Source: Microbacterium kyungheense
Lineage (GTDB): Bacteria > Actinomycetota > Actinomycetes > Actinomycetales > Microbacteriaceae
Reading direction: 5' to 3'
Length of the DNA: 64,000 nt
Assembly: GCF_006783905.1 (NCBI RefSeq)
Contig: NZ_VFPE01000007.1
Coordinates: forward strand, 167,224-231,223
This document shows, in pieces, positions 41,683-51,600 of this stretch. Below the pieces are notes generated by a model, which ran no database searches, was not told the DNA's origin, and saw only the letters and a program-made list of their open reading frames with translations. Position numbers and translations under genes: made by a program. Each line of letters opens with the position of its first letter. Position 1 is the stretch's first letter.

Positions 41683-43506
41683 TCAACGCTCCAGCGGGAC
41701 CTCGATGAGCTGGCGGCCCCCGACGGGCGACGTGAGCGCCTGGTCGAGCGCGGACCGGGTCGTGACCCGCCGGTACTCCCAGCCGTAGGCGAGGGCGAGC
41801 TGTTCCAGTCGCACCGCGTGCGGCGTGAAGAGCACACGATCCATCGCCTCGGCGCCGGCGACGCCGGCCACCTCCAGGCCGTCGAAGATCGTTCCGCCGC
41901 CGTCGTTGCCCACGACGAGCTGGATCCGCGGCTCGTCCTCGTGGGGCGGCAGCAGCAGCGCGCCCACGTCGTGCAGCACCGCGAGATCGCCGAGCAGCAC
42001 GCGCGTGACGCCGGCCCCGGCGCCCGCCTGGCTCGCGACCGCGATGCCGGTCGCGGTGGCGATCGTGCCGTCGATGCCGGCGAGTCCCCGATTGGCGTGC
42101 ACCGGCACCTTCTTGCCCGGCAGAACCTCGTCGGCCACCCGCACCAGACGCGACGACCCGAACACGAGCCGGTCGTGCGGCCAGGTCGCGCGCCACACCG
42201 CGTCGACGAGCGCGACGCGGTCCAGCGGCGCGCGGATGACCTGCAGCTCGGCGGCGATGGCGCCGAGCCGCTCGGCGGGTTCGGCGGACGACAGGCCGTC
42301 GGCGTCGGGCGCAGGAGGCGTGAGGTCGACGGCCGCGGCGCGGGACGCCCGCATCCACTCGCCGAGCCACGCGCGGTCGCCGTCGCCCGTCGCGACGGCG
42401 ATGCGGTCGACGGCGACGGTCGCACCGTTGAGGTTGAGCGGCTCGCCCGGGCCGCGCACCGCGACGACCTCGACGTCGGGGTCCGCGAGCAGGCGTGCGG
42501 CTTCTCGGCTGAGCGTGGGGTGCCCCAGCACGACGACGCGCTCGATGCGCCCGCCGAGCCCGGGGTCGCGCAGCAGAGCGCGGTAGCCGTGCACCAGCTG
42601 CCGGCCGAAGCGCGCACCGCTCACGATCTCGGCGATGAGCGGCCAGCCGCCCGCGTGCGCGAGGGCCTCCGCGTCGGCTCCCGCGTCGGCGCCCGCGAGC
42701 ACCACGGTGCGCGGGCCGCGCTCGAGCACGTACGGCGCGTCCTCCGGCTCGGCGGGCACGTCGGACTCTCCGATGCCTCCGCCGCCCTGGTAGAGGGCTC
42801 CGGACGGCTCGTCCTCCGGCTCCCCCTCGGTCGGGGGCCCGTCGGGATCGACATCGGACGCGGTCTGCAGTTCGGCCGCCGGCACGCCGAACCACGACGG
42901 CAGCGCGCCGGCGAGCGGCTCGCGGTACGGCAGATTCAGGTGCACCGGGCCCGGAGACCACGTCCCCTCGCCGAGCGCGGCGGCGACGGCCGACGCCGCG
43001 ACAGCGCGCAGCATGACGCTCTGCTCGTGCGAGCCATCGGGATCGAGTGCCTCGGGCACGGGAAGGTCGGCCTCGAACCGCACCGTCGGTGCGAACATCC
43101 CCGGCTGACGGGTCGTCTGGTTGGCGCCGACGCCGCGCAGCTCGGGCGGGCGGTCGGCGGTCAGCAGCAGCAGCGGCACGCCGGCGTGGTGGGCCTCCAG
43201 CGCGGCCGGCAGCAGGTTCGCGACCGCGGTGCCGGACGTGCAGACGACGGCCGCCGGCATCCCGGACTCCCGTCCGATGCCGAGCGCCGTGAACCCTGCG
43301 ACGCGCTCGTCGATGCGCACGTGCAGGCGGATCGCGACGCGACGCTCGAGTTCCGCGGCGACCAGGGCGAGCGCCTGCGACCGCGAGCCGGGGCTCACCA
43401 CGACGTGCCGCACGCCCAGTTCGACCAGCCGGCCGAGCAGGGCCGCCGCGGCGTCGGTGGCGGGCGCGAAGTCGTCGGCGCCGTCGGCGCGGTGGGGGTC
43501 GGTCAC
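41683..43506 (-). CDS. menD: SEPHCHC synthase
   Basis: 607 residues, ThDP-dependent. VVSPGSRSQALALVAAEL at the N-terminus and VVCTSGTAVANLLPAALEAHH are MenD hallmarks; the cofactor-binding end LVVGNDGGGTIFDGL has the GDG-type metal motif in MenD form. It joins isochorismate and 2-oxoglutarate in menaquinone synthesis. An acidic stretch of about 40 residues (PDGPPTEGEPEDEPSG) sits between the first two domains. GTG at 43506, one base after the preceding gene. Confidence 0.93.
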   Translation of the reverse strand: MTDPHRADGADDFAPATDAAAALLGRLVELGVRHVVVSPGSRSQALALVAAELERRVAIRLHVRIDERVAGFTALGIGRESGMPAAVVCTSGTAVANLLPAALEAHHAGVPLLLLTADRPPELRGVGANQTTRQPGMFAPTVRFEADLPVPEALDPDGSHEQSVMLRAVAASAVAAALGEGTWSPGPVHLNLPYREPLAGALPSWFGVPAAELQTASDVDPDGPPTEGEPEDEPSGALYQGGGGIGESDVPAEPEDAPYVLERGPRTVVLAGADAGADAEALAHAGGWPLIAEIVSGARFGRQLVHGYRALLRDPGLGGRIERVVVLGHPTLSREAARLLADPDVEVVAVRGPGEPLNLNGATVAVDRIAVATGDGDRAWLGEWMRASRAAAVDLTPPAPDADGLSSAEPAERLGAIAAELQVIRAPLDRVALVDAVWRATWPHDRLVFGSSRLVRVADEVLPGKKVPVHANRGLAGIDGTIATATGIAVASQAGAGAGVTRVLLGDLAVLHDVGALLLPPHEDEPRIQLVVGNDGGGTIFDGLEVAGVAGAEAMDRVLFTPHAVRLEQLALAYGWEYRRVTTRSALDQALTSPVGGRQLIEVPLER

Positions 43507-43507
43507 G

Positions 43508-43990
43508 TCAGCCGATGGCTCCGCGCTGACCGCGGGCGTCGTCGTCGCCCTCGGGCCGTGCCGGCGGCGTGGGCGGTGTGCCCCCGGCGGCGGTGGTGCC
43601 CGGCGTCGCGGTTCCGGAGGCGGCGGGGTCGTCGGTCGCCGCGGGACGGGCAGGCGGGTTCCACTTCGGGTCGTCGTCCTCGGAGTCCAGCGCCGCGAGC
43701 TCCTCTTCCAGCCGGCGGATGCGCTCGTCCTGGTCGCTGATCGAGCCGAGCGTGCCGAGGAACTCGGGGTCGTCGTCGGGTGCGCGGCGGAGCACGGCGA
43801 CCGATCCGCGGGCGCGGCCGACGGCGAGCCACAGGATGCCGCCGAGCACCGGCAGCAGGACCACGATCAGCACCCACACCGGCTTGCTCACGCCGCGATG
43901 GCGGATCGGAGGCTGGATGGCGCAGTCGACGATGGTGAAGACCCAGAACACTGTCGCCACCAGGGCCAGAATGAGCAGCCCACGAGCCAT
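43508..43990 (-). CDS. PLDc_N domain membrane protein
   Basis: 160 residues. Two membrane helices (about 5-22 and 38-58) around IVDCAIQPP form the phospholipase-D nuclease N-terminal domain, but there is no catalytic HKD motif. Then a coiled acidic stretch (SDQDERIRRLEEELAALD) and a Pro/Thr-rich tail. Start has a TAGGAT box six bases upstream; cotranscribed with menD. Confidence 0.85.
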   Translation of the reverse strand: MARGLLILALVATVFWVFTIVDCAIQPPIRHRGVSKPVWVLIVVLLPVLGGILWLAVGRARGSVAVLRRAPDDDPEFLGTLGSISDQDERIRRLEEELAALDSEDDDPKWNPPARPAATDDPAASGTATPGTTAAGGTPPTPPARPEGDDDARGQRGAIG

Positions 43991-43996
43991 GCACCC

Positions 43997-44002
43997 ATCC
44001 TA
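43997..44002 (-). promoter_or_regulatory. leaderless promoter -10 box (PLDc_N-menD)
   Basis: TAGGAT, GGGTGC, then ATG at 43990 on the minus strand. The divergent DUF4229 gene has the same TAGGAT box 52 bases away. Confidence 0.55.
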
Positions 44003-44053
44003 GGCGGGACGGGGCCGATCCGGGCGGCGAGGGTGCCCTCCGTGACGCAAACG

Positions 44054-44059
44054 TAGGAT
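44054..44059 (+). promoter_or_regulatory. leaderless promoter -10 box (DUF4229)
   Basis: TAGGAT, GGACGG, then GTG at 44066. Confidence 0.55.
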
Positions 44060-44065
44060 GGACGG

Positions 44066-44365
44066 GTGAAAGCACGCTCCGCCATCGTCTACTCGGTTCT
44101 GCGACTGCTGGCGTTCCTCGTGCCCTTCGGCATCATGATGCTGTTCCCGATCATGCGCGAGTACTACTGGCTCGCCGCGATCTTCGCGGCGCTCATCGGG
44201 CTCAGCCTGTCGGTGCTGTTCCTGCGCAAGCCGCTCGACGAGGTCACGACGGGTCTCGCCGACCGCCGCGCCAAGGCGCGGGCAGCCGCGACCGACGAAG
44301 AGGCGGAGGATGCCGCCGCCGACGCCGCGGCCGGCACGGACTCCCCCGAGTCCCCCAAGGCCTGA
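44066..44365 (+). CDS. DUF4229 membrane protein
   Basis: 99 residues: two helices (about 7-27 and 34-52), then LFLRKPLDEVTTGLADRR and an Ala/Asp/Glu-rich tail. This pattern is DUF4229, found next to men genes in many actinobacteria. Function unknown; location between menD and menA suggests a membrane role linked to quinones (inference). Confidence 0.85.
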   Translation: MKARSAIVYSVLRLLAFLVPFGIMMLFPIMREYYWLAAIFAALIGLSLSVLFLRKPLDEVTTGLADRRAKARAAATDEEAEDAAADAAAGTDSPESPKA

Positions 44366-44382
44366 CGCCCGACCTCGGACCG

Positions 44383-44411
44383 ACGGGATGCCGCGGGCCG
44401 CGGCATCCCGT
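44383..44411. terminator. perfect 14-bp-arm hairpin between DUF4229 and menA
   Basis: Arms 44383-44396 and 44398-44411 are exact inverted complements around a single G, built from the GGATGCCG word. It serves as terminator for both convergent genes. Confidence 0.75.
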
Positions 44412-44421
44412 CCCCCGAGCC

Positions 44422-45405
44422 TCAGCCGATGAAGGCCCACATGAGGAACGCGCCGTAGGCGACCGACGTCAGCGACGTGAGGCCGAGGGCGACGACGAGC
44501 TCGCGCGGATCGCGGTAGGTCCAGACGATGAGCATCGCGGGGAGGCCCGCGAGCAGCGCCAGGAGCGTCAGCCACGCGATCGGGTAGCCGATCCACGCCA
44601 GGAACACGGCGATGAGGAACGCGAGCAGCAGGAACACCGTGAACAGCACCTGCGTCGCGCGACGGCCGATCAGCACCGTGAGGGTCTTCTTGCCGGCGGC
44701 ACGGTCCTGGTCGATGTCGCGCAGGTTGTTCGCGAGCAGCACGGCGCACGCGATGAGGCCGGCGCCGACCGCGCCGAACCAGGCCTCCTGGGGCAGCGCG
44801 AGCGCCTGCACCCACGTCGTGCCGAGCGTGGCGACGAGTCCGAAGAAGACGAAGACGAAGAGCTCGCCCAGGCCGTAGTAGCCGTACGGACGCTTGCCGC
44901 CCGTGTAGAACCAGGCCGCGATGATGCACACCGCGCCGACGGCGATGAGCCACCACTGCTGCGTGCGGATCGTGATCGCGAGCCCGGCGAGGGCGGCGAT
45001 CGCGAAGAACGCCAGCGCCACGATCAGCACCGTGCGCGGCTTCGCCCGGCGGCTCGCGGTCAGGCGCGACGGGCCGACCCGGAAGTCGTCGGTGCCGCGG
45101 ATGCCGTCGCTGTAGTCGTTGGCATAGTTGACGCCGATCTGCAGCGACACCGACACGATGAGGCAGAACAGCGCGATCACCCAGTGGAACACATCGGTCA
45201 CGATGATCGCGGCGCCCGTGCCGATCAGGATCGGCGTGATCGCGAGCGGCAGTGTGCGCAGCCGGGCTGCGCCGATCCAGTCGCGCGTCGTCGCCTTCTC
45301 GACGTGCGCGGGGTCGCGCGAGACGTGGGACTTCTGGGGGTTGCCGCGCGGGTGCTGCTTCTTCGGGCCCGCGGTCTTGCGCTTCTTGCTCGGGGTTCCT
45401 GCCAC
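44422..45405 (-). CDS. menA: 1,4-dihydroxy-2-naphthoate polyprenyltransferase
   Basis: 327 residues, UbiA superfamily with eight to nine helices. The Asp motif NYANDYSDGIRGTDD (about 93) and NNLRDIDQDRAAGKKTL (about 210) bind prenyl diphosphate-Mg. It attaches the polyprenyl tail to DHNA in the membrane. N-terminal KKRKTAGPKKQHPRGN is basic and cytoplasmic. GTG at 45405; TATGAT lies eight bases before. Confidence 0.94.
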   Translation of the reverse strand: MAGTPSKKRKTAGPKKQHPRGNPQKSHVSRDPAHVEKATTRDWIGAARLRTLPLAITPILIGTGAAIIVTDVFHWVIALFCLIVSVSLQIGVNYANDYSDGIRGTDDFRVGPSRLTASRRAKPRTVLIVALAFFAIAALAGLAITIRTQQWWLIAVGAVCIIAAWFYTGGKRPYGYYGLGELFVFVFFGLVATLGTTWVQALALPQEAWFGAVGAGLIACAVLLANNLRDIDQDRAAGKKTLTVLIGRRATQVLFTVFLLLAFLIAVFLAWIGYPIAWLTLLALLAGLPAMLIVWTYRDPRELVVALGLTSLTSVAYGAFLMWAFIG

Positions 45406-45413
45406 GAGAGCAC

Positions 45414-45419
45414 ATCATA
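45414..45419 (-). promoter_or_regulatory. promoter -10 box (menA)
   Basis: TATGAT, a near-consensus box, eight bases before the GTG at 45405; leaderless or nearly so. Confidence 0.5.
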
Positions 45420-45491
45420 GGGCTCGGGTTTGTGTCGGCGCGGCGTCAACCCCCTGGCCGGCGGTGCGCAGCGCGGCTCAGGATGGGCGGC

Positions 45492-45875
45492 ATGCTGAGC
45501 ATCGGAACCATCGTCCTGACGGTCGAAGACATCGCGCGCGCCGGCGACTTCTGGCGGGCAGCGCTCGGGTACGTCGACCGGAGCGAGCCGAGCGACGACT
45601 GGGTGATCCTCGACCCGCCCGGCAAGTCCCACTGGGCTGCGCCGGGTGCGAGCCTCGCGCTGTCGGTGACGGGGTATCCGCAGCACTACCCGCCGCGCAT
45701 CCACCTCGACCTCTACGCCGAGGATCAGGCCGCCGAGGTGCAGCGGCTGCTGGGCCTCGGCGCGCGCGAGGTCGACTGGGATCACTACCCCGAGGACGCC
45801 GACTGGATCGTGCTCGAAGACACCGAGGGCAACCGGTTCTGCGTGGTGCAGAGCGGTCCGTATCCCGCGGCCTGA
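45492..45875 (+). CDS. VOC family protein (glyoxalase-like)
   Basis: 127 residues, one vicinal-oxygen-chelate domain pair: IGTIVLTVEDIARAGDFWRAALGY opens the first repeat and WIVLEDTEGNRFCVVQ closes the second. Metal ligands and substrate unclear. An in-frame ATG at 45483 would add MGG. Ends five bases from convergent menE. Confidence 0.83.
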   Translation: MLSIGTIVLTVEDIARAGDFWRAALGYVDRSEPSDDWVILDPPGKSHWAAPGASLALSVTGYPQHYPPRIHLDLYAEDQAAEVQRLLGLGAREVDWDHYPEDADWIVLEDTEGNRFCVVQSGPYPAA

Positions 45876-45879
45876 CGCG

Positions 45880-47034
45880 TCAGTGCAGGGCGGCGACCGC
45901 GCGGCGGATCGCTTCGCGGTCGGGTTTGCCCGACGGCAGCGTCGCCAGTTCGTCGACCAGCACGAGCCGCTTGGGGCGGGCGTGCGGGCCGATCTCGGCC
46001 TGAACTGCGGCGCGCGCCTCGTCGAGCTGCACCGCTTCGCTGCGGCGGAGTGCCTCGCCTCGTGAGGCGACGATGACGGATGCCTCACCCCAGCGCTCGT
46101 CCGGGATCCCGACGACCACCGCAGTGTGGAGGCCGGGGACCGATCGGACGATGCGCTCGACGCGGTCCAGCGAGATGTTGACCCCGCCTGAGACGATCAC
46201 GTTGTCGATGCGGCCGCGGATGCGCAGCACGCCGTCCTCGAAGAGGCCCGCGTCGCCCGTGCGATACCAGCGCCGGCCGTCGGCTTCACGCAGGAAGACG
46301 GCATCCGTCCTCGCCGGATCGCCGAGGTAGCCCTCGGCCAGCGTGGGACCCGAGATCTGCACCTCGCCGCCCGCGATGCGCACCTGGACGCCGCGCAGCG
46401 GCACGCCGTCGTACACGCACCCGCCGCTGGTCTCGGTGGAGCCGTACGTGCGGGCGATGCGGACCCCCGCGGCTTCGGCACGCTCGAGCGTCGCCGCCGG
46501 GAGCGCCTGACCGCCGACGAGGATGCGCTCGAACGAGCGGAGCGCTGCCAGGGCGTGGGCATGGTGGTCGGCGGCGTCCAGCAGCTTGGACAGCTGAGCG
46601 GGGACCAGCGACGTGTAGGTGGGCACACGTTCCCCTCCCACCGACGACGTCATGGTCAGCGCCGCCGCCGTGAAGGCCTGCGGCGTGAACGCGCCCGACA
46701 GGATCGCGGGCTCGCGGTCGGCGACGAGCGAGCGGACCAGCACCTGCAGCCCGGCCACGTAGCTCGCCGGCAGGGCGAGGAGCCACGCGCCGTCGCCGAT
46801 GCGGTCCGCGGTGGCCAGCGCGCTGGCGGTCAGCGCGTCGCGGCTCAGCACGACGCTCTTCGGCACGCCCGTAGACCCCGACGTCGTGACGACCACGGCG
46901 GTGCCGGGACGCACCTCCGTCGGGAACCCCTCGACCATGCCGAGCCCGAGGGCAGGGCCGGCGCCGTGGAGGGCACCGCGCAGCGCCCGCAGGATGTCAC
47001 GCGGGTCGTCGCCGACGACGGGTTCGAGCTTCAT
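45880..47034 (-). CDS. menE: o-succinylbenzoate-CoA ligase
   Basis: 384 residues, short ANL-superfamily enzyme as usual in actinobacteria. P-loop TTSGSTGVPKSVVLS, TYGSTETSGG, GYLGDP, WYRTGDAG and the catalytic Lys in LPSGKPDREAI. Activates o-succinylbenzoate with CoA. ATG at 47034 lies four bases after the menB stop, so the two are cotranscribed. Confidence 0.93.
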   Translation of the reverse strand: MKLEPVVGDDPRDILRALRGALHGAGPALGLGMVEGFPTEVRPGTAVVVTTSGSTGVPKSVVLSRDALTASALATADRIGDGAWLLALPASYVAGLQVLVRSLVADREPAILSGAFTPQAFTAAALTMTSSVGGERVPTYTSLVPAQLSKLLDAADHHAHALAALRSFERILVGGQALPAATLERAEAAGVRIARTYGSTETSGGCVYDGVPLRGVQVRIAGGEVQISGPTLAEGYLGDPARTDAVFLREADGRRWYRTGDAGLFEDGVLRIRGRIDNVIVSGGVNISLDRVERIVRSVPGLHTAVVVGIPDERWGEASVIVASRGEALRRSEAVQLDEARAAVQAEIGPHARPKRLVLVDELATLPSGKPDREAIRRAVAALH

Positions 47035-47038
47035 GGCG

Positions 47039-47953
<915 letters not shown>

Positions 47954-47959
47954 GCGCCC

Positions 47960-47965
47960 AGCCTA
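47960..47965 (-). promoter_or_regulatory. leaderless promoter -10 box (menB-menE)
   Basis: TAGGCT, GGGCGC, then GTG at 47953. Confidence 0.6.
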
Positions 47966-48028
47966 CGGCGGGGCGCAGGCGCGCGTCATACGGGCGTCAT
48001 CCGGAACCGGACAGGGGATGCCGCCGAC

Positions 48029-48034
48029 TACCCT
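48029..48034 (+). promoter_or_regulatory. leaderless promoter -10 box (lipoprotein-ECF operon)
   Basis: TACCCT, TGATCG, then GTG at 48041. The 87-base gap from menB leaves no room for a cobalamin riboswitch. Confidence 0.5.
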
Positions 48035-48040
48035 TGATCG

Positions 48041-48604
48041 GTGACCTCGACTCTTCGCACCCTGGCCGTGGCCGCGGCGTCCGCCGCTCTGCTGATCACC
48101 CTCTCCGCCTGTTCCACCCCGTCGCCCGATCCGACGACGAGCGCGTCGGCGCAGGCGTCGACCGATGCCGCCCTCGCGGTGCCGGACGCGTGCGAGGGCG
48201 ACGAGGGCGTGACCGTCGTCGTCGACGCGAGTGCCCTCGGCGACGCCGACGACGTCTCGGGCACCTGGTGCGTGAGCGCCGACGACACGATCGGGGCGGC
48301 CGACGCGCTCACCGCCGCTCAGGTGCAGACCGAGGGCACCGACCAGTACGGCGATCAGGTCGTGTGCCGCGTCAACGGCGTACCCGCCGAGGACGAGGCG
48401 ATCCCCGCCGAGGACGGTTCGGACTACTTCGAGAAGTGCGAGTCGATGCCGGCCGCCTTCGCCTACTGGTCGCTGTGGGTCAAGCCCACGGGCGGCGAGT
48501 GGGGCTACGCGCAGGAGGGCCTCGCGACGCAGCAGCTCGAGCCCGGCGACGCCGTCGAGCTGCTGTTCACCCTCAACGGCGAACCGGCGGCGCCCGCGTC
48601 ATGA
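48041..48604 (+). CDS. lipoprotein with transcobalamin-like C-terminal (DUF4430-type) domain
   Basis: 187 residues. Signal peptide with lipobox LSACS, a Ser/Thr/Ala linker, then a domain ending YWSLWVKPTGGEWGYAQEG and LEPGDAVELLF; the aromatic YWSxW...GxWxYxxxG...PGD pattern is that of DUF4430/transcobalamin-like C-terminal domains. Likely captures a corrinoid or similar ligand at the surface and passes it to the ECF transporter, whose gene overlaps its stop (ATGA). Four Cys in the mature part may form two disulfides. Ligand is inferred, not shown. Confidence 0.8.
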   Translation: MTSTLRTLAVAAASAALLITLSACSTPSPDPTTSASAQASTDAALAVPDACEGDEGVTVVVDASALGDADDVSGTWCVSADDTIGAADALTAAQVQTEGTDQYGDQVVCRVNGVPAEDEAIPAEDGSDYFEKCESMPAAFAYWSLWVKPTGGEWGYAQEGLATQQLEPGDAVELLFTLNGEPAAPAS

Positions 48605-51600
48605 TCCTCCGGCCCGGGCCCCTGCGGGCGGCGGCGGTGCTCGCCGCCGGCTTCGTGGCGGCCCGGGTCGTCTACCGCATCCTGTTCCACGGGGCCGATG
48701 GCTCGGGAACGGTCCTGCTCCCCCTCCCCGAGGTGCGCCTCGCGCCGCCGTTCGCGCACGTCGTGCTGCTCGGCCCGGTCACGACGGACGGCCTCGTGGG
48801 GGCCGTCGCCGGCGCACTGCCGATCGCCCTGGCGATCCTCGCGTTCGGGGTGCTGAACTCCCTCGTCGACCTGCACCGTGTGTTCGCCCGCGCGTCGCGG
48901 CGCGGCCCGCTGCGGGGCATCGCCCGGGCGCTCGCGATCGCCTGGGCGACGCTGCCCTCGCTCGCCGACGGCGCCCGCGCGGTGCGCTTCGCGCAGCGGC
49001 TGCGCGGCGAGCGCGGCGGGGTCCGCCTGCTGCTGCCCCTGCTGCAGCGCACCCTGGAGCGCGCGGGGCACGTCGCCGCCGCCCTCGAGCTGCGCGGCTT
49101 CGCCGGCCGCGGCCTCGACGGCGACTGCCTCGCACCCGTCGAAGCGCGGGCGGTGTCGATCGGTTTCGATCCGGCGAGCGAAGCGGACCGGACACGCGGA
49201 ACCGCGGGTCTCGACACCCCTTCAGGGAGTCGCACGGCGCCGGCGATGCGGGATGCCTCGTCCCCCGGCATCCGCCTGCCCGAGGTCTTCACACTGGAAG
49301 CCGGCACCCTCACGCTCGTCACGGGCACGACCGGTTCCGGCAAGTCGACGCTGCTGCGGGCGATCGCGGGGCTGCACACCCACACCGACGGCGGATGGAT
49401 CGCCGGGACGCTGCGGGTCGTCGGACACGACCGCGCGGCGGTGCCTCCGCGCGACCTGGCACAGCGCGTCGGGGTGGTGCTGCAGCATCCCCGCGAGGCC
49501 TTCGCGACCGAACGCGTGCGCGACGAGATCGGACTGGCGCTCGAGCTGCGCGGGGTCGCGCGCGTGATCGTCGGGGCCCGCGTCGCCGAGGTCGCCGAGC
49601 GGGTCGGCATCGCACGCCTGCTCGACCGGCCGACGCGAGGTCTCTCCGCGGGCGAGGCGACGCTCGTCGCCATCGCCGCCGCGATCGTCGAGCACCCCAT
49701 CCTGCTGCTCGTCGACGAGCCGCTCGCCGACCTCGACGCCGAGGCACGCGTGCGGGTCGCCGGTCAGCTGGGATCGCTCGCGCACGAGGCCGGGATGTGC
49801 GTCGTCGTCGCCGAGCACCGCGTCGGGGCGCTGGCGCCGGTCGCCGACGAGGTGCTGCGGATCGACGACGGGGTGGCCCGGGTCGTGCCGGCGTCCGACG
49901 TCGCGGACGGCGCCGCGGACGGCGCCGCGGAGGTCGCGTCGGCCCCTCGCGGCCCGGGTGCCGAGCCGGTGCTTCGGGCCCGCGGCATCACCGTGACGCA
50001 CCGCGGCACGGTGGCCGTGTCCGGCGCCCATCTCGACCTGCGCGCCGGGGAGATCGTCGCCCTCACCGGGCCGAACGGCGCCGGCAAGTCGAGCCTGCTC
50101 GGCGCGCTCGCGCTGCCGGAACGAGGGTCGGACGTTGCGGCCGCCGGGTGGGTGGCCCTCGTCCCTGACGCGTCGGACGACCTGTTCGTGTACGACACCG
50201 TCGCGGGCGAGTGCGCGCGGGCGGATCGGCACCGGTCGACGCGCCACGCTTCGTCTCGCTGGCGCTCGCTCAGCGACCGGGGGGCCGAGTTCCGGACGCT
50301 GAGCGAGCGAGGAACGAGCGAGACGAAGCGCGACCCTGGCACCCCGGAGACGATGCCGAGCGAAGCAGCCGAGCTCCGGACGCTGAGCGAGCGAGGAACG
50401 AGCGAGACGAAGCGCGACCCGGGCGCGCGGGAACAGGCCGGCACCGCGGCACGGTTCGCCGGCTTCCTCGGCCTGGATCCGGAGGGCCCCGAGTTCGCCG
50501 CGCGGCTGGCGCGGCATCCCCTCGACCTCTCCGCCGGAGAGCGGCGCTGCCTGGCCCTGGCGATCCAGCTCGCGACCGCCCCGCGGGTGATGCTCGTCGA
50601 CGAGCCGACGCGCGGCCTCGATCCCGCCGCCCGCGCCGTCGTCTGGGCGGCGCTCGTGACGCTCGCCGACGACGGCACCGCGGTGCTCGTCGCCTCGCAC
50701 GAGCCTGAGATCGCCGCACACGCCGACCGCGTGCTGCAGATGCGGGCCGGGACACTGGCTGCCGCGCCGGCGGCGCACAGAATTCAGCAGAATCGCACGC
50801 CGCAGCGGCGCGAGGCCCGGAATCCCGCACCGCCCGCGGCGCCGACCCCCAGATCTCCTGAAGTCTCGACGGTCCGGGCCCCGGAACGACCGGCCGCGGG
50901 ACCCGCCGGGCCGCCGGCATCCCGTCGTCCCCTCCTTCCGGTCGCGGCCCTCGTCGCGGCGAACCTCGTGGCGCTCGGCGCGTTCTGCTGGCCCCTCGTC
51001 GCGACCGCGGTGCCCGCTCAGGCGCACGCGGCCGTGCCGGTGGCGGCCCTCGCCCTGGCCCCGCTGGCCGTGCTCGTGGTGATCGCGACGCTCGACGGCA
51101 CCGTCCGGTCGGCGCACATGCTCGCGCTGCTCGGCACGCTCGCCGCGATCGGCGCGGCCGTGCGGATCGCGAGCACCGGGGTGGGCGGGGTCGAGGCGGT
51201 GTTCGTTCTGCTGATCCTCGCCGGCCGCGCGTTCGGCGCGCGCTTCGGCATGCTGCTGGGCATGGCCTCGATCGCCCTGTCGACGCTCGTCACCGGCACA
51301 TTCGGCCCGTGGACCCCGTTCCAGATGTTCGCCTGCGCGTGGGTGGGGGCGGGCGCGGGCCTCCTCCCCCGGCTGCGCTCGCGTGCCGGCGAGATCGCGA
51401 TGCTCGCCGTCTACGGCGTCGTCGCCTCGTACCTCTTCGGGCTCATCATGAACCTCTGGTACTGGCCGTTCGCGGTGGGCTACGGCACCGGCATCTCGTA
51501 CGACGGCTCGGCGCCGCTGTCCGTGAACCTGTCGAGCTTCCTGCTGTACTCGCTGGTGACGTCGACGCTCAGCTGGGACACCCTGCGCGCCGTCACCACG

